In this document: one piece after another, positions 46,095-57,972 of the stretch
How the letters are laid out: the number at the start of each line of letters is the position of its first letter
Numbering within the stretch: position 1 is the first letter of the stretch
DNA from: Cichorium intybus
Taxonomy: Eukaryota; Streptophyta; Magnoliopsida; Asterales; Asteraceae
Direction: 5' to 3'
Assembly: GCA_023525715.1 (NCBI GenBank)
Contig: CM042010.1
Span: forward strand, 78,431,894 to 78,495,893
DNA length: 64,000 nucleotides
Notes under the pieces: generated by a model
The model's input: the letters and a program-made list of their open reading frames with translations, nothing else
Told to the model about the DNA's origin: nothing
Database searches by the model: none
Translations under genes and position numbers: made by a program

Positions 46095-47287
46095 ATGGAC
46101 GATTACATGTACCCGGATCAATATTATGAGTATCATGAAAATCCGGCCGACACGTATTACGAGGATGATTGCCACAATGGATCATCTGATGACAATGGAT
46201 GGCGGACCGAGGAGTCATCTCAGCCTGAGAATCCTGCAATTTGGGCCCAACTTTGGGTACTCATGTATAACACTCACCAAGTGCAGAAGGACCAGGCTGA
46301 TGCTCTTGTAAGATTGCAAGCTTCTTTAGATCAGTTAGAGGAAAGTTGGAAGTCTTCATCACCCTCGCCAGAACCTGAGGCGAGTAATTTTTATACCAAT
46401 GATATGGTGTGTGAGCCTGCATCACCTGAATATGTGATGGAAGGGCATACACCTTGGGAAAGTCAAGAGACCACTGAGATGGTCGAAACGATTGTTGAGG
46501 AAGAGGTTATAGGTGACAATGCTACTTCTGACTCAGCAACCCTTGAAGTTTTTGATGTTTTTGAAAATATTAGTAATGTTGATCTGGTGTTGGGTAAATC
46601 TATACCATCACCAGACAATTCCGTTGATGAGGATGTTGTGGAGGGGGCTGTAGATGACAATATTACCCCCGACCCTGTAATTTTTGAAAATTTTGAGAAA
46701 ATTGAAAGTAAGGATCTGGTGATGGGTGAATCTGTACCTTCACCAGATCAAACCAGTCGCTCACTCTTGGTACCGTCCACGTGTTGGACAATGATCAAGA
46801 AGTTGATGCTGACGAATTGATATTTGAAAACAATAAACATGATTTTATCACCACTCATGATCCATTCATGAATGGAAAATTAGATGTAATCAATACCATC
46901 GATGAGGACATATGGAAGCATCCTGACATGTTGCCTTCCGATCCCATTCGATTAGAAAATTTTTATTGGTACTGCAAGCCAAAATTGCAACCTGAAGATA
47001 GCATGCGAGACACTAGCAAACGAGGTGTGGAACAACTACTGGAAGCGGCACTGGGCGCGCTTCATGTCAAGCCTTTGACCTTGAAGAGATGCAGAAGGAA
47101 AGACCGAGCTTGGAGGTTCAAAGCTACCTCCAAGCAATCACGAGAGTTAATCAGAAGGCAGCGACCGGGCAGCAGCAGAAGGACTGGCGAGCCATTCGAC
47201 CCAGGAAAGTTTGAGGGGCAGTGGGTCACCGAAGGGACGGTGGTGACTGAAAAGCAGCAAGGAAAGAAGGCATACGATCCACCATAA
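46095..47287 (+). pseudogene. Athila-B ORF1: acidic protein of unknown function
   Basis: Starts MDDYMYPDQYYEYHENPAD at the same place as Athila-A ORF1. Compared with Athila-A a single A is missing after 46775 (GGTACCG|TCCAC), which moves the frame; the rest is read from 46781 to the stop at 47285-47287 (ending KQQGKKAYDPP). Apart from this it is open, about 397 residues in the ancestor, with the same conserved blocks (CEPASPEYVMEGHTPWESQE, TSRSLLVP, LEAALGALHVKP, RKDRAWRFKA). Two diverged copies keeping the same reading frame and blocks suggest past selection on the protein. Confidence 0.75.
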
Positions 47288-47327
47288 CTGTATAAGGGAC
47301 GACACGTCTGGCTGAAGATGTTAAACT

Positions 47328-47352
47328 TAGCGCTTGTTGGGAGGTAACCCAT
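47328..47352 (+). other. Conserved GCTTGTTGG...AACCCAT motif (Athila-B)
   Basis: Same block and place as 29615-29637, about 40 bp after the ORF1 stop. Confidence 0.65.
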
Positions 47353-47472
47353 CTTTTCATAGGTTAGGTACTGTATTCTTAGGGGTAATTAGGAAATTAT
47401 ATCATCGTCATTTGCAGGTATTATTGGTCCAAGGCAAGTGTGGGGTTGTTTTGAAGAAATTGAATTTTTGAT

Positions 47473-48049
47473 GACCGCGTCGCGGTCAGGAGTTTTGCGC
47501 GCCGCGGGATCGTAAACCAACCGATGCACAGGGGTTGATTTGGGAACACGCGCACCGCGGTCTGCTCATATCCGCGTCGCGGGATTCGATCAGTCGGTTT
47601 CCTCCGATAAAAGGTAAGCCGCGACACTATTCACACACACCACGCCGCAGAGCTCTGATCGTCGAAAATTTCTCGTGTTTTTTCTTGCTCTTTTCATTCC
47701 TACTACCAAGGTACGTCATTCTAACTAGCTTTTACGTGTTAAAACTAGTGATTAGGCAGTTGATTTGGGTGATTTCTCCAAAAACTCAAAAACTTAGAAT
47801 CGCCAATACTGACTCGTAGGGTGGCTATTTTGCCAAATAATGACCCTAGATGAGTTAGTCGGCACTTAGGCTACCTTGTAGTGTAGTTGGATTGAGTTTA
47901 AACAGGTTGAATCGTGAGTTTGGATTTGAAATTGGAAACAGCCGCTCGCCGCGTCGCTCCCTGGTTCTTGAGCCGCACCGCGGTACGGTGGGGAAGAAAA
48001 GGGACTAAAATTGCAAACTCTTTTTGTGGCTATTTTTTTTTTTGTGCAG
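47473..48049 (+). promoter_or_regulatory. Athila-B internal promoter-like block and 5'-UTR intron
   Basis: Two pairs of CGCG motifs (47473-47487/47497-47508 and 47549-47560/47572-47583), a TATA-like GATAAAAG (47606-47613), a leader with CACACACC and a CT-rich tail, a strong donor CCAAG|GTACGT (GT at 47711) and an acceptor T(n)GTGCAG ending at 48049, immediately before the ORF2 ATG. Intron length 339 bp. Spacing mirrors the LTR promoter. Confidence 0.55.
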
Positions 48050-49290
48050 ATGTCGTTCAGATTAGACCGTCCATTTCTTCAGTTCCCCGCTGAGCTGGAC
48101 AGTTCAGCGGAGTATATTTCACAGAGGGATGCCCTTGTTGGTCGCCGGGTTCTAGAGGCGACGATCATAGATCGGGACATTTTGCGAGATGCTGGGCTTT
48201 GGGCTGAGATCGAGCCATTTTTGCACCGTACATGGGTTGATGGAGAGGCCAGGTTGACATGCCGAGGCTGGGACAGGCTCATGGCCACCCAGGATGATAC
48301 AGTATATACCGAGCTTCTGTTGGTGTTTCTATCCACTGTTCGCTATGCAACGGGTTCTTAGGAGGCCCGATCCAGGCTCATCCGATTTAGATTGGGAGGG
48401 GTGCACAGTGAGTGCAACCTCCGGGATTTCGGGAGGCGCACCGGTATCTACACGGAGGCGGACCTCCAGCATCGACACTACACGCAGTTCATGGGTGCGT
48501 GCATTCAGGGGCAGCCCGAGAGGGCTGCCAATGCAGAGATTTGGACACCTTTGTCCAACGTATTCTATGAGGCGGGTTCGGCCAGGGAGAGCCAGATTTG
48601 CGACCTGCTTCACCGGCTCATGCACCGGATCGTCTCCACCTCCATCATGCACAGGGAGGGGGGCAAGAAGGTGTCCGGTGAGGACATGACATATCTCTGG
48701 ATCCTCCTTGACCCCTCCAGGTTCCTTCACCTCCTGTTTGCCCTAGCTATCTCTCTTTCCACCCGTGCGACGGGTGCATCAGCCAGCAGTCCTCTGGCCC
48801 GTGGGCATTACATCACCCGGTTGGCCCATTCATACCGGATCCTTACTGCTACCACTGTGGCATCCTTGACTGCTCTACCTCCGGTTCGCACTACGGCGCG
48901 AGCTTTGGAGAACATGGGGCTGATTGAGCAGCAGCGCCCTAGCCAGTACATGCGGGTGGCGACCGAGGCCGCCCAGGACCCCAGCCAGCATATGCCCAGC
49001 TGGGTAGGAGACGCCGGAGACTGGCAGCACCAGCACCAGCAGAACCAGCGCCACAGACACAGCAGGACGATCCATCGGCCATCCATCGACTGGAGGCCAG
49101 GGTCGCGAGGATGGAGGATCAGTTGGAGTGGATCGGGGAGGTACTTTTGGAGATGGCCACCCAGCAAGGACGACGCCCCCGACCATTTCCAGCCCGAGCT
49201 CACGATCATGAGGCCGGTTCTTCCAGGCCACACCAGGTGGCGATTGATGTATTTTTCTTATTTTCTTTTGGATATATGTACTGTACTATG
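48050..49290 (+). pseudogene. Athila-B ORF2: ATHILA ORF-1-like protein
   Basis: Starts MSFRLDRPFLQFPAEL. A stop TAG interrupts at 48359 (after YATGS); otherwise open to about 49060, with GLWAEIEPFLHRTWVDGEAR, LTCRGWDRLMATQDD, CNLRDFGRRTGIYTEADL, HRLMHRIVSTSIMHRE, YLWILLDPSRFLHLLFALAI and SPLARGHYITRLAHSY. A frameshift between about 49000 and 49090 moves the C-terminal helix (HRLEARVARMEDQLEWIGEV) to the next frame. GC content is much higher than in the surrounding DNA. Best-preserved copy of this ORF in the window. Confidence 0.78.
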
Positions 49291-50180
49291 ACACTTTCTA
49301 TTTTTTGTCTGTTTATATTGCATTTTTGTTTGTTTGCATTTGATGTTTTTGTTGAGTCATGCATGTGTTACCAAAATTGGAGGAGTTGCTTCAAGCAAGT
49401 GTGGGGTCACCGTGCCCCCTCCACATGTCTTGACTACCGGCGTGTTCACTGTTACGCTACAACTCCAAAACGCGAAATCAAGGACCTTTTTGTTCGTATT
49501 TGTATCTGTGATACCGAGCACCAATCAAGCGATTTACCGTCCATAGGGGTAACTCTTTCTCCCTTGTTCTAAATAATTCTTGTATAACGGGGACGTTATA
49601 CGATTTTAAGTGTGGGGTGTGGACGGTCGAAAGAGTATTTTTTTTGAAATTTTTGCGGAAAATGACCGATTTTCAAAATTTTAGCAACTTTTTCAAAATT
49701 TTACTAGATTATAATTTTGAAATGAATAGTTTGTGATTGTTTATAGCATTAGTATTTTTCGAGAAATACTATTTAGTTGTAATCATGCTATTAGTTTAGT
49801 CAAATAAGTTGAGTTTTATGAGTCTAGAAGATTGGACTGTTTTAGGATTGGAATTTAGGAAGGAACTGTCAATCTGTGGCCTTTGTTGTTCAAGCCGGTA
49901 GGTCTAAAATGGGTGGGCCTTATGCACCTTACCACCTAAGATCGTCTGGTCTGGGATGGTATTTCTGAAAGCTCGCTACACGGACAACATCGAAAGTCAT
50001 GGACATTCTTTAATGGCCTTTAGAATCTGAATGAGTACGTACACTTCATTGTGGACAGAAAATTTGTAATCAAGGGTTCTCTAGAAAGCCATGAATTCCA
50101 AAGAACATTCCGATTATGTTTTCACGAACTATTAAAAACTCTCTTGCTTGGGGACAAGCAAGGCCCAAGTGTGGGGTGTT
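49291..50180 (+). other. Athila-B 3' non-coding part with three AAGTGTGGGG copies
   Basis: No gene. AAGTGTGGGG at 49397-49406, 49608-49617 and 50167-50176 (the polypurine tract). A fourth is at 47436-47445. Positions correspond to those in Athila-A. Confidence 0.8.
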
Positions 50181-51162
50181 TGACAACGCCTAGTAATATC
50201 ACATATTTTAGTCGTTGTTGAGCCCTATTCTTAGTGAAATTATATCATATACATCGTGGTATTCTCACTTTTCGTGCCAGCACTTGTTTGGAAAGAAATA
50301 ATGAAAACAGGGACCAAAAGCATGCAATTTGGAAGAATTGTGAAGATCAAGGAAAAATCAAAAAAAGACGCACGCGCGCCGCGGAAATCACAAAGGCGCG
50401 ACGCGGTGATGAGGCGGTGGAAAACATTCAAATGCCGAAAAAACGGGGATAAACCCATACACGCGATGCGGGATTCACTTATGCGCAGCGCTGTCTCGAG
50501 GTTTTTGCAACTATAAATAGAGGCTTTTAGGTCGAAAAAACTAGCGAATACCTGGTGTGAAATCGACCCCCAAGGCTCTTTGACTCCGAGATTTAGCTTC
50601 AGAAACCATCTTTTGGTAATTTTATGTTTTTATCTTTAATTTTCAATTCGTTAAATAGTTAGTGATAGTTGGCTAATGTCTTTGGGAGTGACAACCATTG
50701 ACATTGAGTATTTGATTTTTGTTTTTTATGTTTGGTTACTGTTTTGGAACCTTTGGATCTGATTTGGTTAATGAGAATCATTCAGTTTATGTTATTTGCT
50801 TTGTTTTTCGGTGTTTATACTTGTGAATGAATTTTTGAGTGATTGGAGTGTGTTTGATGTTTGGATTGCCTTTGATTGCTTCTGAATTGGAGATGTACTT
50901 CTGATTTCAGTAGGTAACAAGGTTTAGTTAGTAGCTTAGTTTAGATAATGCTTGTTTGGATTATTGGATTTTATGTTCTTTTGTGTTTGTTTGGAAAAAG
51001 TTAGGAATTAGGTCATCTGACTGTAGCGTGACACTGCAGTTGGTAATCTGTCACCTGTCTTGACCACGTAACTCCTGTGGATCGACCCTGACTTCCACTG
51101 TGCTAAGTGAATGTGTTAGGTATTTTCTTATTTTTGACCGCATGACGACCGCTGTGATGTCA
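50181..51162 (+). repeat. Athila-B 3' LTR
   Basis: Closely similar to 44994-45974; differences include losses of CpG in the CGCG motifs (for example CGCGATGCGGG near 50463). Confidence 0.95.
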
Positions 51163-51167
51163 GATGT

Positions 51168-52272
51168 CGTAATCTAATTGTAAATCATATAAATGTAGGT
51201 AAATAACGATTTACCAATTCCACCGCAGAAAATAATCAAAATAAGTGAAATTCCTAGATCTTTTGATATTCATTGAAACTATTCAATGGCATGTTTAATA
51301 TCAGATTATGCTCTTCTATTTGTGACTGGGATACCGAGGATCACAACCAATATGTGAATAACCATGCAAATGTGCTTGGTAACCTCAATGTCATTTATCA
51401 TCTTAATTGATGTGTCGGTGAACCACACACGCTCCATCAACATTGATAATTTATGAAATACCCATTACCACTCTTTATAAGGCCGTATTAGTGTGTCGGT
51501 AAACCACACTCGCTCCATTAACGACTCATAAAGTGTAATGTGCTATTTCATGGGTTAGCATACCTTTCACATTTTTCCTAAAGTAACTAGATTTGGGATT
51601 TTAATAAAAGTTCTAGTACTTTCTCTAATAGCATTATACTTTTTAATGAGATAAGGTTGTCCTATCAAATCTGTTCTGCTAACAACCCTCTACTGATCAA
51701 GGAAGCGTTGGGTGAGATTGGACACCCATTCAACCGCCATTTTATAGGTAGTTTCCTTATACCCCCTTATAGACCAGCTTCATGAATGAGGCATACTAGC
51801 GATTTGACTGAATTATTCTTATATATATAAATATTAACCTTTAATAATAATATATATAAGATGTATTTTAAACATTTAAAATACTTGGTTTATCTTTTAA
51901 ATTTCCAAATTAAACAATTTAAGTAAATTTAAAATTAAACCCAAATTGATTTAATGTATGTCTTTTAATTAACAATTAATTAAATGAATTAAATAAAATA
52001 AGGATTATCAAATCAAATTAATCTAATTAATTTAATCATAATCCTTGCCTAAAATTTTCCAAATATAAGGGTAAGGGTTTTCACTTATTAATTAATCATA
52101 ATTACCAAAAATAGAAAACCCTTGATTACCCAATCAAATTTTCAAAAATGGGTAAAGGCTAGGGTTTCCAAAACCCTAGCCAAAAGTCGACACATATGGA
52201 GGCAAAGTGTTTAATTTCTATAAACCCTAAAATCAATTCTTCAATTATAGTCATTCAACAGAAAACAAACAA
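51168..52272 (-). other. Copia-4 5' leader, outer fragment
   Basis: Non-coding. Two copies of a CGGTGAACCACACACGCTCC-type block (51416-51437 and 51501-51520) match two copies in the Copia-6 leader. The part next to the primer site (51830-52270) is very AT-rich. Confidence 0.8.
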
Positions 52273-52273
52273 T

Positions 52274-52285
52274 GCTCTAATACCA
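52274..52285 (-). other. Copia-4 primer-binding site
   Basis: Minus strand TGGTATTAGAGC, the Met-tRNA site with one C-to-T change. Confidence 0.8.
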
Positions 52286-52286
52286 C

Positions 52287-52695
52287 TGATGTAGAATAGG
52301 AAAATAAATAAACTTAAACTCTTAAGATCACATGCAACCTAAGGATCTATGTTTTCTCTAATTGAATATCTAACTAAAAACATCATAAGAAACCCTAAGG
52401 TATAAATCAAAATTTCTAAAGAAGGTTTAAGATTACATACCTTTGATCTCTTGGAAGCACCATAAAAGTCGTGCCTCTAATGTCTCACACCCAAAATACC
52501 AGCAAGCAGGAAAACCAGAGAGAAGAGAGGATCTCTATGAGAATGGCACAGGTTTATGGGGTGTTGGGGCTCCCTATTTATAGCCCCGTAATGATAAGCG
52601 ATAAGGCTTATAACTGCCTTATTTGAATTCATATATGATAAGCCTTTTATCATATAATTCAAATATCTTATCATTACCATATATAACATATATAC

Positions 52696-52794
<99 letters not shown>

Positions 52795-53098
52795 AAAAAT
52801 CATCCAATATATATACACCCATATTTATCTATTGCTCAACTATTGAACAATTACACGTTAGCCCCTACACTTTTAATTAATCCAATTAATCCCAAAATTA
52901 ATTTCTGATTAATCATTAATTAAATATCATGATTTCTAATTAATATATTATCGTCATAATATATTAACAAATTAATCTTTCTCTCTATAGGTCATCCTGT
53001 CCATTACTGGGTTTGAAGGCAACCCAAAAGGACTGTGCTGCTATGAATTCAAGTACTTATATCAATTATAGTTATGGCTTAGACACCTTAAACCAACA
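52287..53098 (-). repeat. Copia-4 5' LTR
   Basis: On the minus strand starts TGTTGGTTTAAGGTGTCTAAG; TATA at GGGGCTATAAATAGG (about 52584-52570). Contains a (TA)n run at about 52709-52790. The inner border is uncertain by a few bases (52287 or 52290). Confidence 0.85.
52709..52790. repeat. (TA)n microsatellite in the Copia-4 LTR
   Basis: Pure TA, at the position in the LTR that corresponds to 1920-2029 in Copia-1. Confidence 0.95.
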
Positions 53099-53101
53099 CT
53101 C

Positions 53102-53836
53102 ATGGCTGTGGGTACAAGACTCACTCCATCCATTGAGAAACCTGTGGTTGATCAAAAGGTCTACAGAAGCATGATTGGTTCCTTAGTCTATCTAACTACC
53201 AATCAACCAGACATCTTGTTTTTAGTCTGCAGCTGTGCAAGATATCAAGTAAATCTAAGGGAACCACATATAGCAGCTGTTAAGTGCATCTTCTGCTATC
53301 TCCATCGGATATCTTCTCTTGGCCTATGGTACCCAGCTAATTCTGGATTCTTCATTCAAGCCTATTTGGATGCTGATCTAGGTGGATGTGCACTTGATCG
53401 AAAAAGCACTTTTGGTGGATGCCAATTTCTTGATGGCAAGCTCATCAGTTGGCAATCCAAAAAGCAAACCTGCTTGTTCATTTCTACGGCCGAAGTTGAA
53501 TACATTGTCGCAGCTGCATGCACATCTCAAATGATTTAGATACAAAGTCAGCTTCGCGACTATGCCATCCACATGCGAAGGATACCTCTCTTCTATGACT
53601 CTCAAAGTGTCATCCGAATATGTCACAACCCAGTTCAACATTCGAAGACCAAACATATTTCTCTTCGCTACCACTTCATAAAGAGTCATGTAGTAGAAGG
53701 AAATATTGAGGTCCATTTTGTCCACACTCAGGATCAGCTGGCTGACATATTTACAAAAGCCCTAGACGAAAAAGCCTATACAAGAATCGTTCATGGGCTA
53801 GGCATGCTTGAATCATCCGCACTTCCTCACTCCTGA
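53102..53836 (+). pseudogene. pol: Copia-5 RT end and RNase H
   Basis: KVYRSMIGSLVYLT and ARYQVN (RT-RNase H connection), YLDADLGGCALDRKSTFGG (first Asp), FISTAEVEYIVAAACT (Glu), a stop TAG at 53537-53539 after TSQMI where Trp is usual, then FYDSQSVIRICHNPVQHSKT (Asp) and DQLADIFTKALDEKAY. Ends at the natural pol stop, 53834-53836. Confidence 0.92.
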
Positions 53837-53839
53837 AAT

Positions 53840-55620
53840 GATAAGTGCTTCTTACCTTGTACACTTTTTTAAATTTATTTTGTTTTGTCTCCTTTAATTT
53901 TATTTTTTATTTTATTTTTATTTTTCTCTCTAAAGTTTCAAAATTCTCAAGACATCATCGTTATACCACACGAAGCTTTGAAATGTAAATCTTCATCAGA
54001 AGGGAACGCGTCACTGTTTATAACCGAACCTTCGGATCTCTTCGGTTTCAAAAAAATGGAATAAGGATAACGCATTTTTTTAAACCAACACGTGTTATTG
54101 TATACATCCGATCCTTCGGTTCCCTTCTGATCATCATAATTATGCAAAGTGTTTTATCAAAATAAGTGGTGTCAAATTGTCGTTGATTACTCAGACATCT
54201 TTTATTATCTTTCATCCAAATCTTAACTTTGAAAAATCCATCAGTAACAATTAAAGGACAAAACGTTGATTTTAGAATTTGTAAATACATATTCCATTGC
54301 ACTAAGGGATATTTGGGATTCGACTTGCAACATTGGTAAACTTCGGATGACCTGGTCATGCTTAAAGACCTCCTTACATTCCTATCCTTCGACACGACTG
54401 ACTGTCCTCTACAATCCTATATTACCTGGACCCAGTGGTTCTTGACTTCGCCTCAATATCTCATTAATAAAAAAGACTTGGTCTTTTCAGGATGTTAGAT
54501 CTCAAATTTTTCCTTCATTTGGTACATCTGATAGTTTTTGAAACGAAGTTCATGAACATTACACTAAAGTTACACATTTAGTTATATGGGGTCACGTGCG
54601 TTTTAAAAGTGAAGTACTTGGCAACCAGTTCCCATTTAGAAAATAATGAAAAACATTTATCTTGGCAACAAGCCTCAATATGAATCAAAAAGCAAATTCA
54701 AAACTAACTTGGGAACTGTGCTCACAATACTGGTGCAAATAATACTTTTTCACTTTCGCGTACCTTCGAATTCCATCTCTTCTAAGCACCATTGCTCATC
54801 AAATACGAGCAAATTCAAGGCATACCCCTATCTTCAATGCAACAATTAGGATCTCCTATGACATAGTTGAGAACCTGATTGGGGGTATGAACATCTCAGT
54901 AACCCATCTTCGGTGACAAGGATGGAGTAGTAAACGATTCGCAAAGGCTTGTCATCCGGGAAAAGTGTCCAAATACTCCATCTGGTGAAATGAGATATTA
55001 TTTTTCAACTATGATTTCCCACGAAAGAACTCCAGATAAATCCAAATGCTAAATCATTGAAGTTGAATGATTAATGACATTCAGTCGGGAAATGTGATCT
55101 AAGTTCTTACCAAGGAAACTGATAAAATCATAAAACAAACTTCAAACTCTCCAAATGCGAAGTTTGAATATTACGCAGGGTTCAGACATCGTATGATTGG
55201 TAGATCACATCGGTTATGTCCAGGTATCGGCATGTAATGCGGACTTCCTAGAATCAACAGCTCTCTTCCCACAAATCCAACCCAAAACAAGTTTTTTTTT
55301 TGCATATCAACTAAAATACTTTACTCCTTCGGATGAAGAAAATAATGGTTGCCTTTCGAGTATATTTGCTACACCTGGCTCATCATTTCTCAAGGCCACA
55401 TGTTGCGATTCTTTTTCAAACTTCATGTATACCAGTAATTTGTTTTCAATATAATCAAAATACCAAAAATATTTTTTTTATTTTATTTCTTTATTTAAAT
55501 TTTCTTTTTCTAACTAAATCGTTGGAGTTTGCCGGATTCTTAGGGATTCTAATCGGTTTATTTTTTGAATTGGGATTTGACAGTAACCAATCAGCACATA
55601 GGCTAACGGTTACTTAAGAG
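53840..55620. other. Copia-5 spacer between pol and post-pol gene
   Basis: No credible coding on either strand. Contains repeated CTTCGG-type words, as in the spacer at 10996-12013. Confidence 0.5.
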
Positions 55621-56038
55621 AGATGCAGCTGTCATGCGATCAAAAAGGGAACCTCCCCTCAATTCTCGGATGATGTGGTGACACCTCATTCGACCCCAAA
55701 CCATGCATTTAATGCATCTTTCTCTCTCCACTCATCACCCACCTATATAAACCAACATATCCCTCTTCATTCCCTTCCTTTTCCTCAAATCTTCAACTTC
55801 AAACCTGCAACTTCCAATCCCAAATCTACAAAACTTCAACATGCACTTCATCATGTCGGCTGATGCAATCTCATTTACTCCGGCGGAGGCTGACTCGGTG
55901 TCGGACCTCAAGCCCACGTGTGCAAATCACATTGCAAACCTCGATGTCGAAGCTCTCTCGTCATCTATGGCAATGCTTGTCGTATGTCTTCAGTTTCTTA
56001 ATTCCTATTACAAAAAAGACACAAAGAATTCCCCTTAA
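55621..56038 (+). pseudogene. Copia-5 post-pol gene start with promoter-like leader, truncated
   Basis: TATATAA at 55744-55750 follows a TGCATTTAATGCA palindrome (55704-55716). A CT-rich leader leads to ATG at 55841 (or 55853): MHFIMSADAISFTPAEADSV, then LDVEALSSSMAMLVVCLQFL, similar in type to the start of SIRE-like post-pol proteins. The frame ends at 56038, where the LINE begins. The layout repeats that at 10487-10995. Confidence 0.55.
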
Positions 56039-56039
56039 T

Positions 56040-57967
56040 CACGCATGAGCCTCCAAATTAACCCGGGTGGGGAGCCGCCCCAAACGCACTCTCTATAGAA
56101 GAATATTAGCTTTGATCAGGACAATGGGGTTCCAATACGTTCCAAAATTAGACTCTGTCGGTAAGAAACTATCCAAAAGCTGTCTATAAGAGGAAACCAT
56201 GAATCTACCATCATTTTACAGGCCCCACTCCCAACCGATCTCTGATTCATAAAACAAACTTTGGATGTCGATGTTTCACATCCTTTTAAACATGTTAAGG
56301 CTAGAAATCCTACCCCACACCCCTCTACTATTGACCGCAGAAATGCTACTCCCTAATTTTCCATCCGGGCCATGAATGCACAAATAACATCCTTCCAAAG
56401 AGTTCTTTCTTCTCCTTTGAATCGCCACCACCACTTGACAATGAGGGCATGGTTCAGGGAATGTAAGCTACCAATTCCCAGCCCTCCTTTCTCCTTAGAA
56501 TTAAGGATCTTATTCCATGCCACCCACATAATTTTTTTTGTTTTCTGCAGAGTTAACCCAGAAGAACTTGCACCGAATACTTTCTAGCCTTCGAATAACA
56601 ATAGCAGGAGCTTTATGTAGCAAAAACATGTAAGTACTCAGGCTTCCCAATACAGGTTTGCAAAGCGTAAGCCTCCCTCCGAAGGATAAAAGACGGGCTT
56701 TCCATGCCGAAAGCTTTTGCTGCACCTTCTCCATGACTCCCTTCCAAAGGCTCACTCTATTACTACCCCCACCGACAGGCATTCCCAGATAGTGAAAAGG
56801 AAGGGAGCCCTCCTCGCAACCTACCACATTTGCCATATTTCCAACAAACTCCTTCTGGACTCCAATTCTGAATATCTTGCATTTAGCAAGATTAATTTTC
56901 AATCTGGAACACGTATAAAAGCATCGTAGAATTCTGAGTAAATTAGTGCAATTATTCAAACTCCATTCTCCCAGGAATATTGTGTCGTCCGCAAACTACA
57001 AGAGAGAAATCGGGACATTCCCCTTTCAAGAGTCACGCCTTTAAACAGCTTCCAAGAGCATAACTCGAAGACCTTCCGCAACGATTATAAAGAGAAAAGG
57101 GGATAAAGGATCCCCCTGTCGAATACCTTTCTCCATACCAAATTGCTTAGAAGTCGATTCGTTAACTAAAACTAAGAGACGCGGAGTAGAAATACACGAT
57201 CTCACCCAAGTTCTCCATTTTCTTGGGAATCCCATTTGCTTCATAGTATTAATCAAGAAATTCCAATTAAGAGTATCAAAGGCTTTCTCAAAGTCGATCT
57301 TAAAAATCATCGTTTTCTTTTTCTTCCGTTTTTCCCAATTAATAATCTTGTTGATCTTGAGTTTACCGTCAAGGATGGAGCGACCCTTAATGAAGGCGGA
57401 TTGCTCTTTACCAATTAATGACATGCTTAAGGCATTCGACTAAGCATTTAGTAATGATCTTAGACACGCACCCAATGAGATTAATCGGGCGATAGTCACC
57501 AAGGTGCATCAGATCACTACATTTAGGCACCAAAGTTATAAAAGATGCGTAACTTACGGGGTTAATAACTTTATGCTCCTCAAAATACTTCACCGTCGCA
57601 AAGATATCATTCCCAATCAAGTCCTCAAATTTCTTAATAAAAGCCAATGTAAATCAGTCCGGCCCCGGAGCCTTATCAATTCCACAGGCTCAAACCGCAT
57701 TTTTGACTTCCTCTCTCGAAAATGGGACAACCAAGGAGCTCTTTTGATCATTTGACAAAACTTTGAATCTACTATTAACAAAAGCGGGCCTGTTTACATA
57801 GTCCTCTTTGTATTTTATACAGAAAAAATTAAAGACCTCCTGTTTAACAAGATCTGGATAATTCTTCCATTCACCTTTAATATTTAAGCCCGTAATTCTC
57901 GATTTATTAAATTTGGTCCCCATCATCCCATGGAAAAATCTAGTGGTTTCTGAAGGGTTTTCTAGCA
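56040..57967 (-). pseudogene. LINE ORF2, reverse transcriptase part
   Basis: Minus strand, from 57967: TRFFHGMMGTKFNKSRI, a degraded stretch (PVSYASFITLVPKCSDLMHLGDYRPINLIGC at about 57575-57485), KEQSAFIKGRSILDGKL, FKIDFEKAFDTLNW, GIRQGDPLSPFLFIIVAEGL (57424-57041), FADDTIFLGEW near 56995-56965 (catalytic Asp pair, preceded by a stop replacing Gln), LKINLAKCKIF, FHYLGMPVGG, and KGGLGIGSL near 56500. This is plant L1-type RT. The C-terminal end (56500-56040) is degraded; no poly(A) is seen at the 56040 border. Confidence 0.9.
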
Positions 57968-57972
57968 AATAA

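Larger units (their letters stand above)
44994..51162 (+). mobile_element. Athila-B: second non-autonomous Athila-like element, complete ends
   Basis: 6,169 bp with LTRs 44994-45974 and 50181-51162 and target duplication GATGT (44989-44993, 51163-51167). Same plan as Athila-A but clearly diverged, so the two are independent insertions of related subfamilies. No protease, RT or integrase. Confidence 0.95.
34441..53098 (-). mobile_element. Copia-4: 3'-truncated Copia element split by two later insertions
   Basis: Minus strand: 5' LTR 53098-52287, primer site, 5' leader (52272-51168, then 44993-44853), gag (36949-36000), protease, integrase and the first residues of RT, ending at 34441. The LARD (36950-44847) and Athila-B (44994-51162) sit in the leader. 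Removing each with one copy of its target duplication restores continuous sequence, and the restored leader (AGAGGGATG|TCGTAATC) matches that of Copia-6 (61660-61680). RT, RNase H and the 3' LTR are missing. Confidence 0.9.
53099..56039 (+). mobile_element. Copia-5: 3' part of a SIRE-like Copia element
   Basis: Plus-strand fragment: RNase H, a 1.8-kb spacer, then a promoter-like leader and the first codons of a post-pol gene. It is cut on the left by the Copia-4 LTR and on the right by the LINE. Same order as the SIRE-like element at 3856-20023. Confidence 0.8.

Noticed and set aside
48079..49233. Long minus-strand frames opposite Athila-B ORF2
   Set aside because: GC-rich sequence leaves the antisense open; the plus-strand frame is conserved in Athila-A and explains the region.
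55675..56048. A short host gene with TATA box and leader
   Set aside because: Position after a Copia RNase H and spacer, and similarity of the start to SIRE-like post-pol proteins, fit a truncated element gene better.
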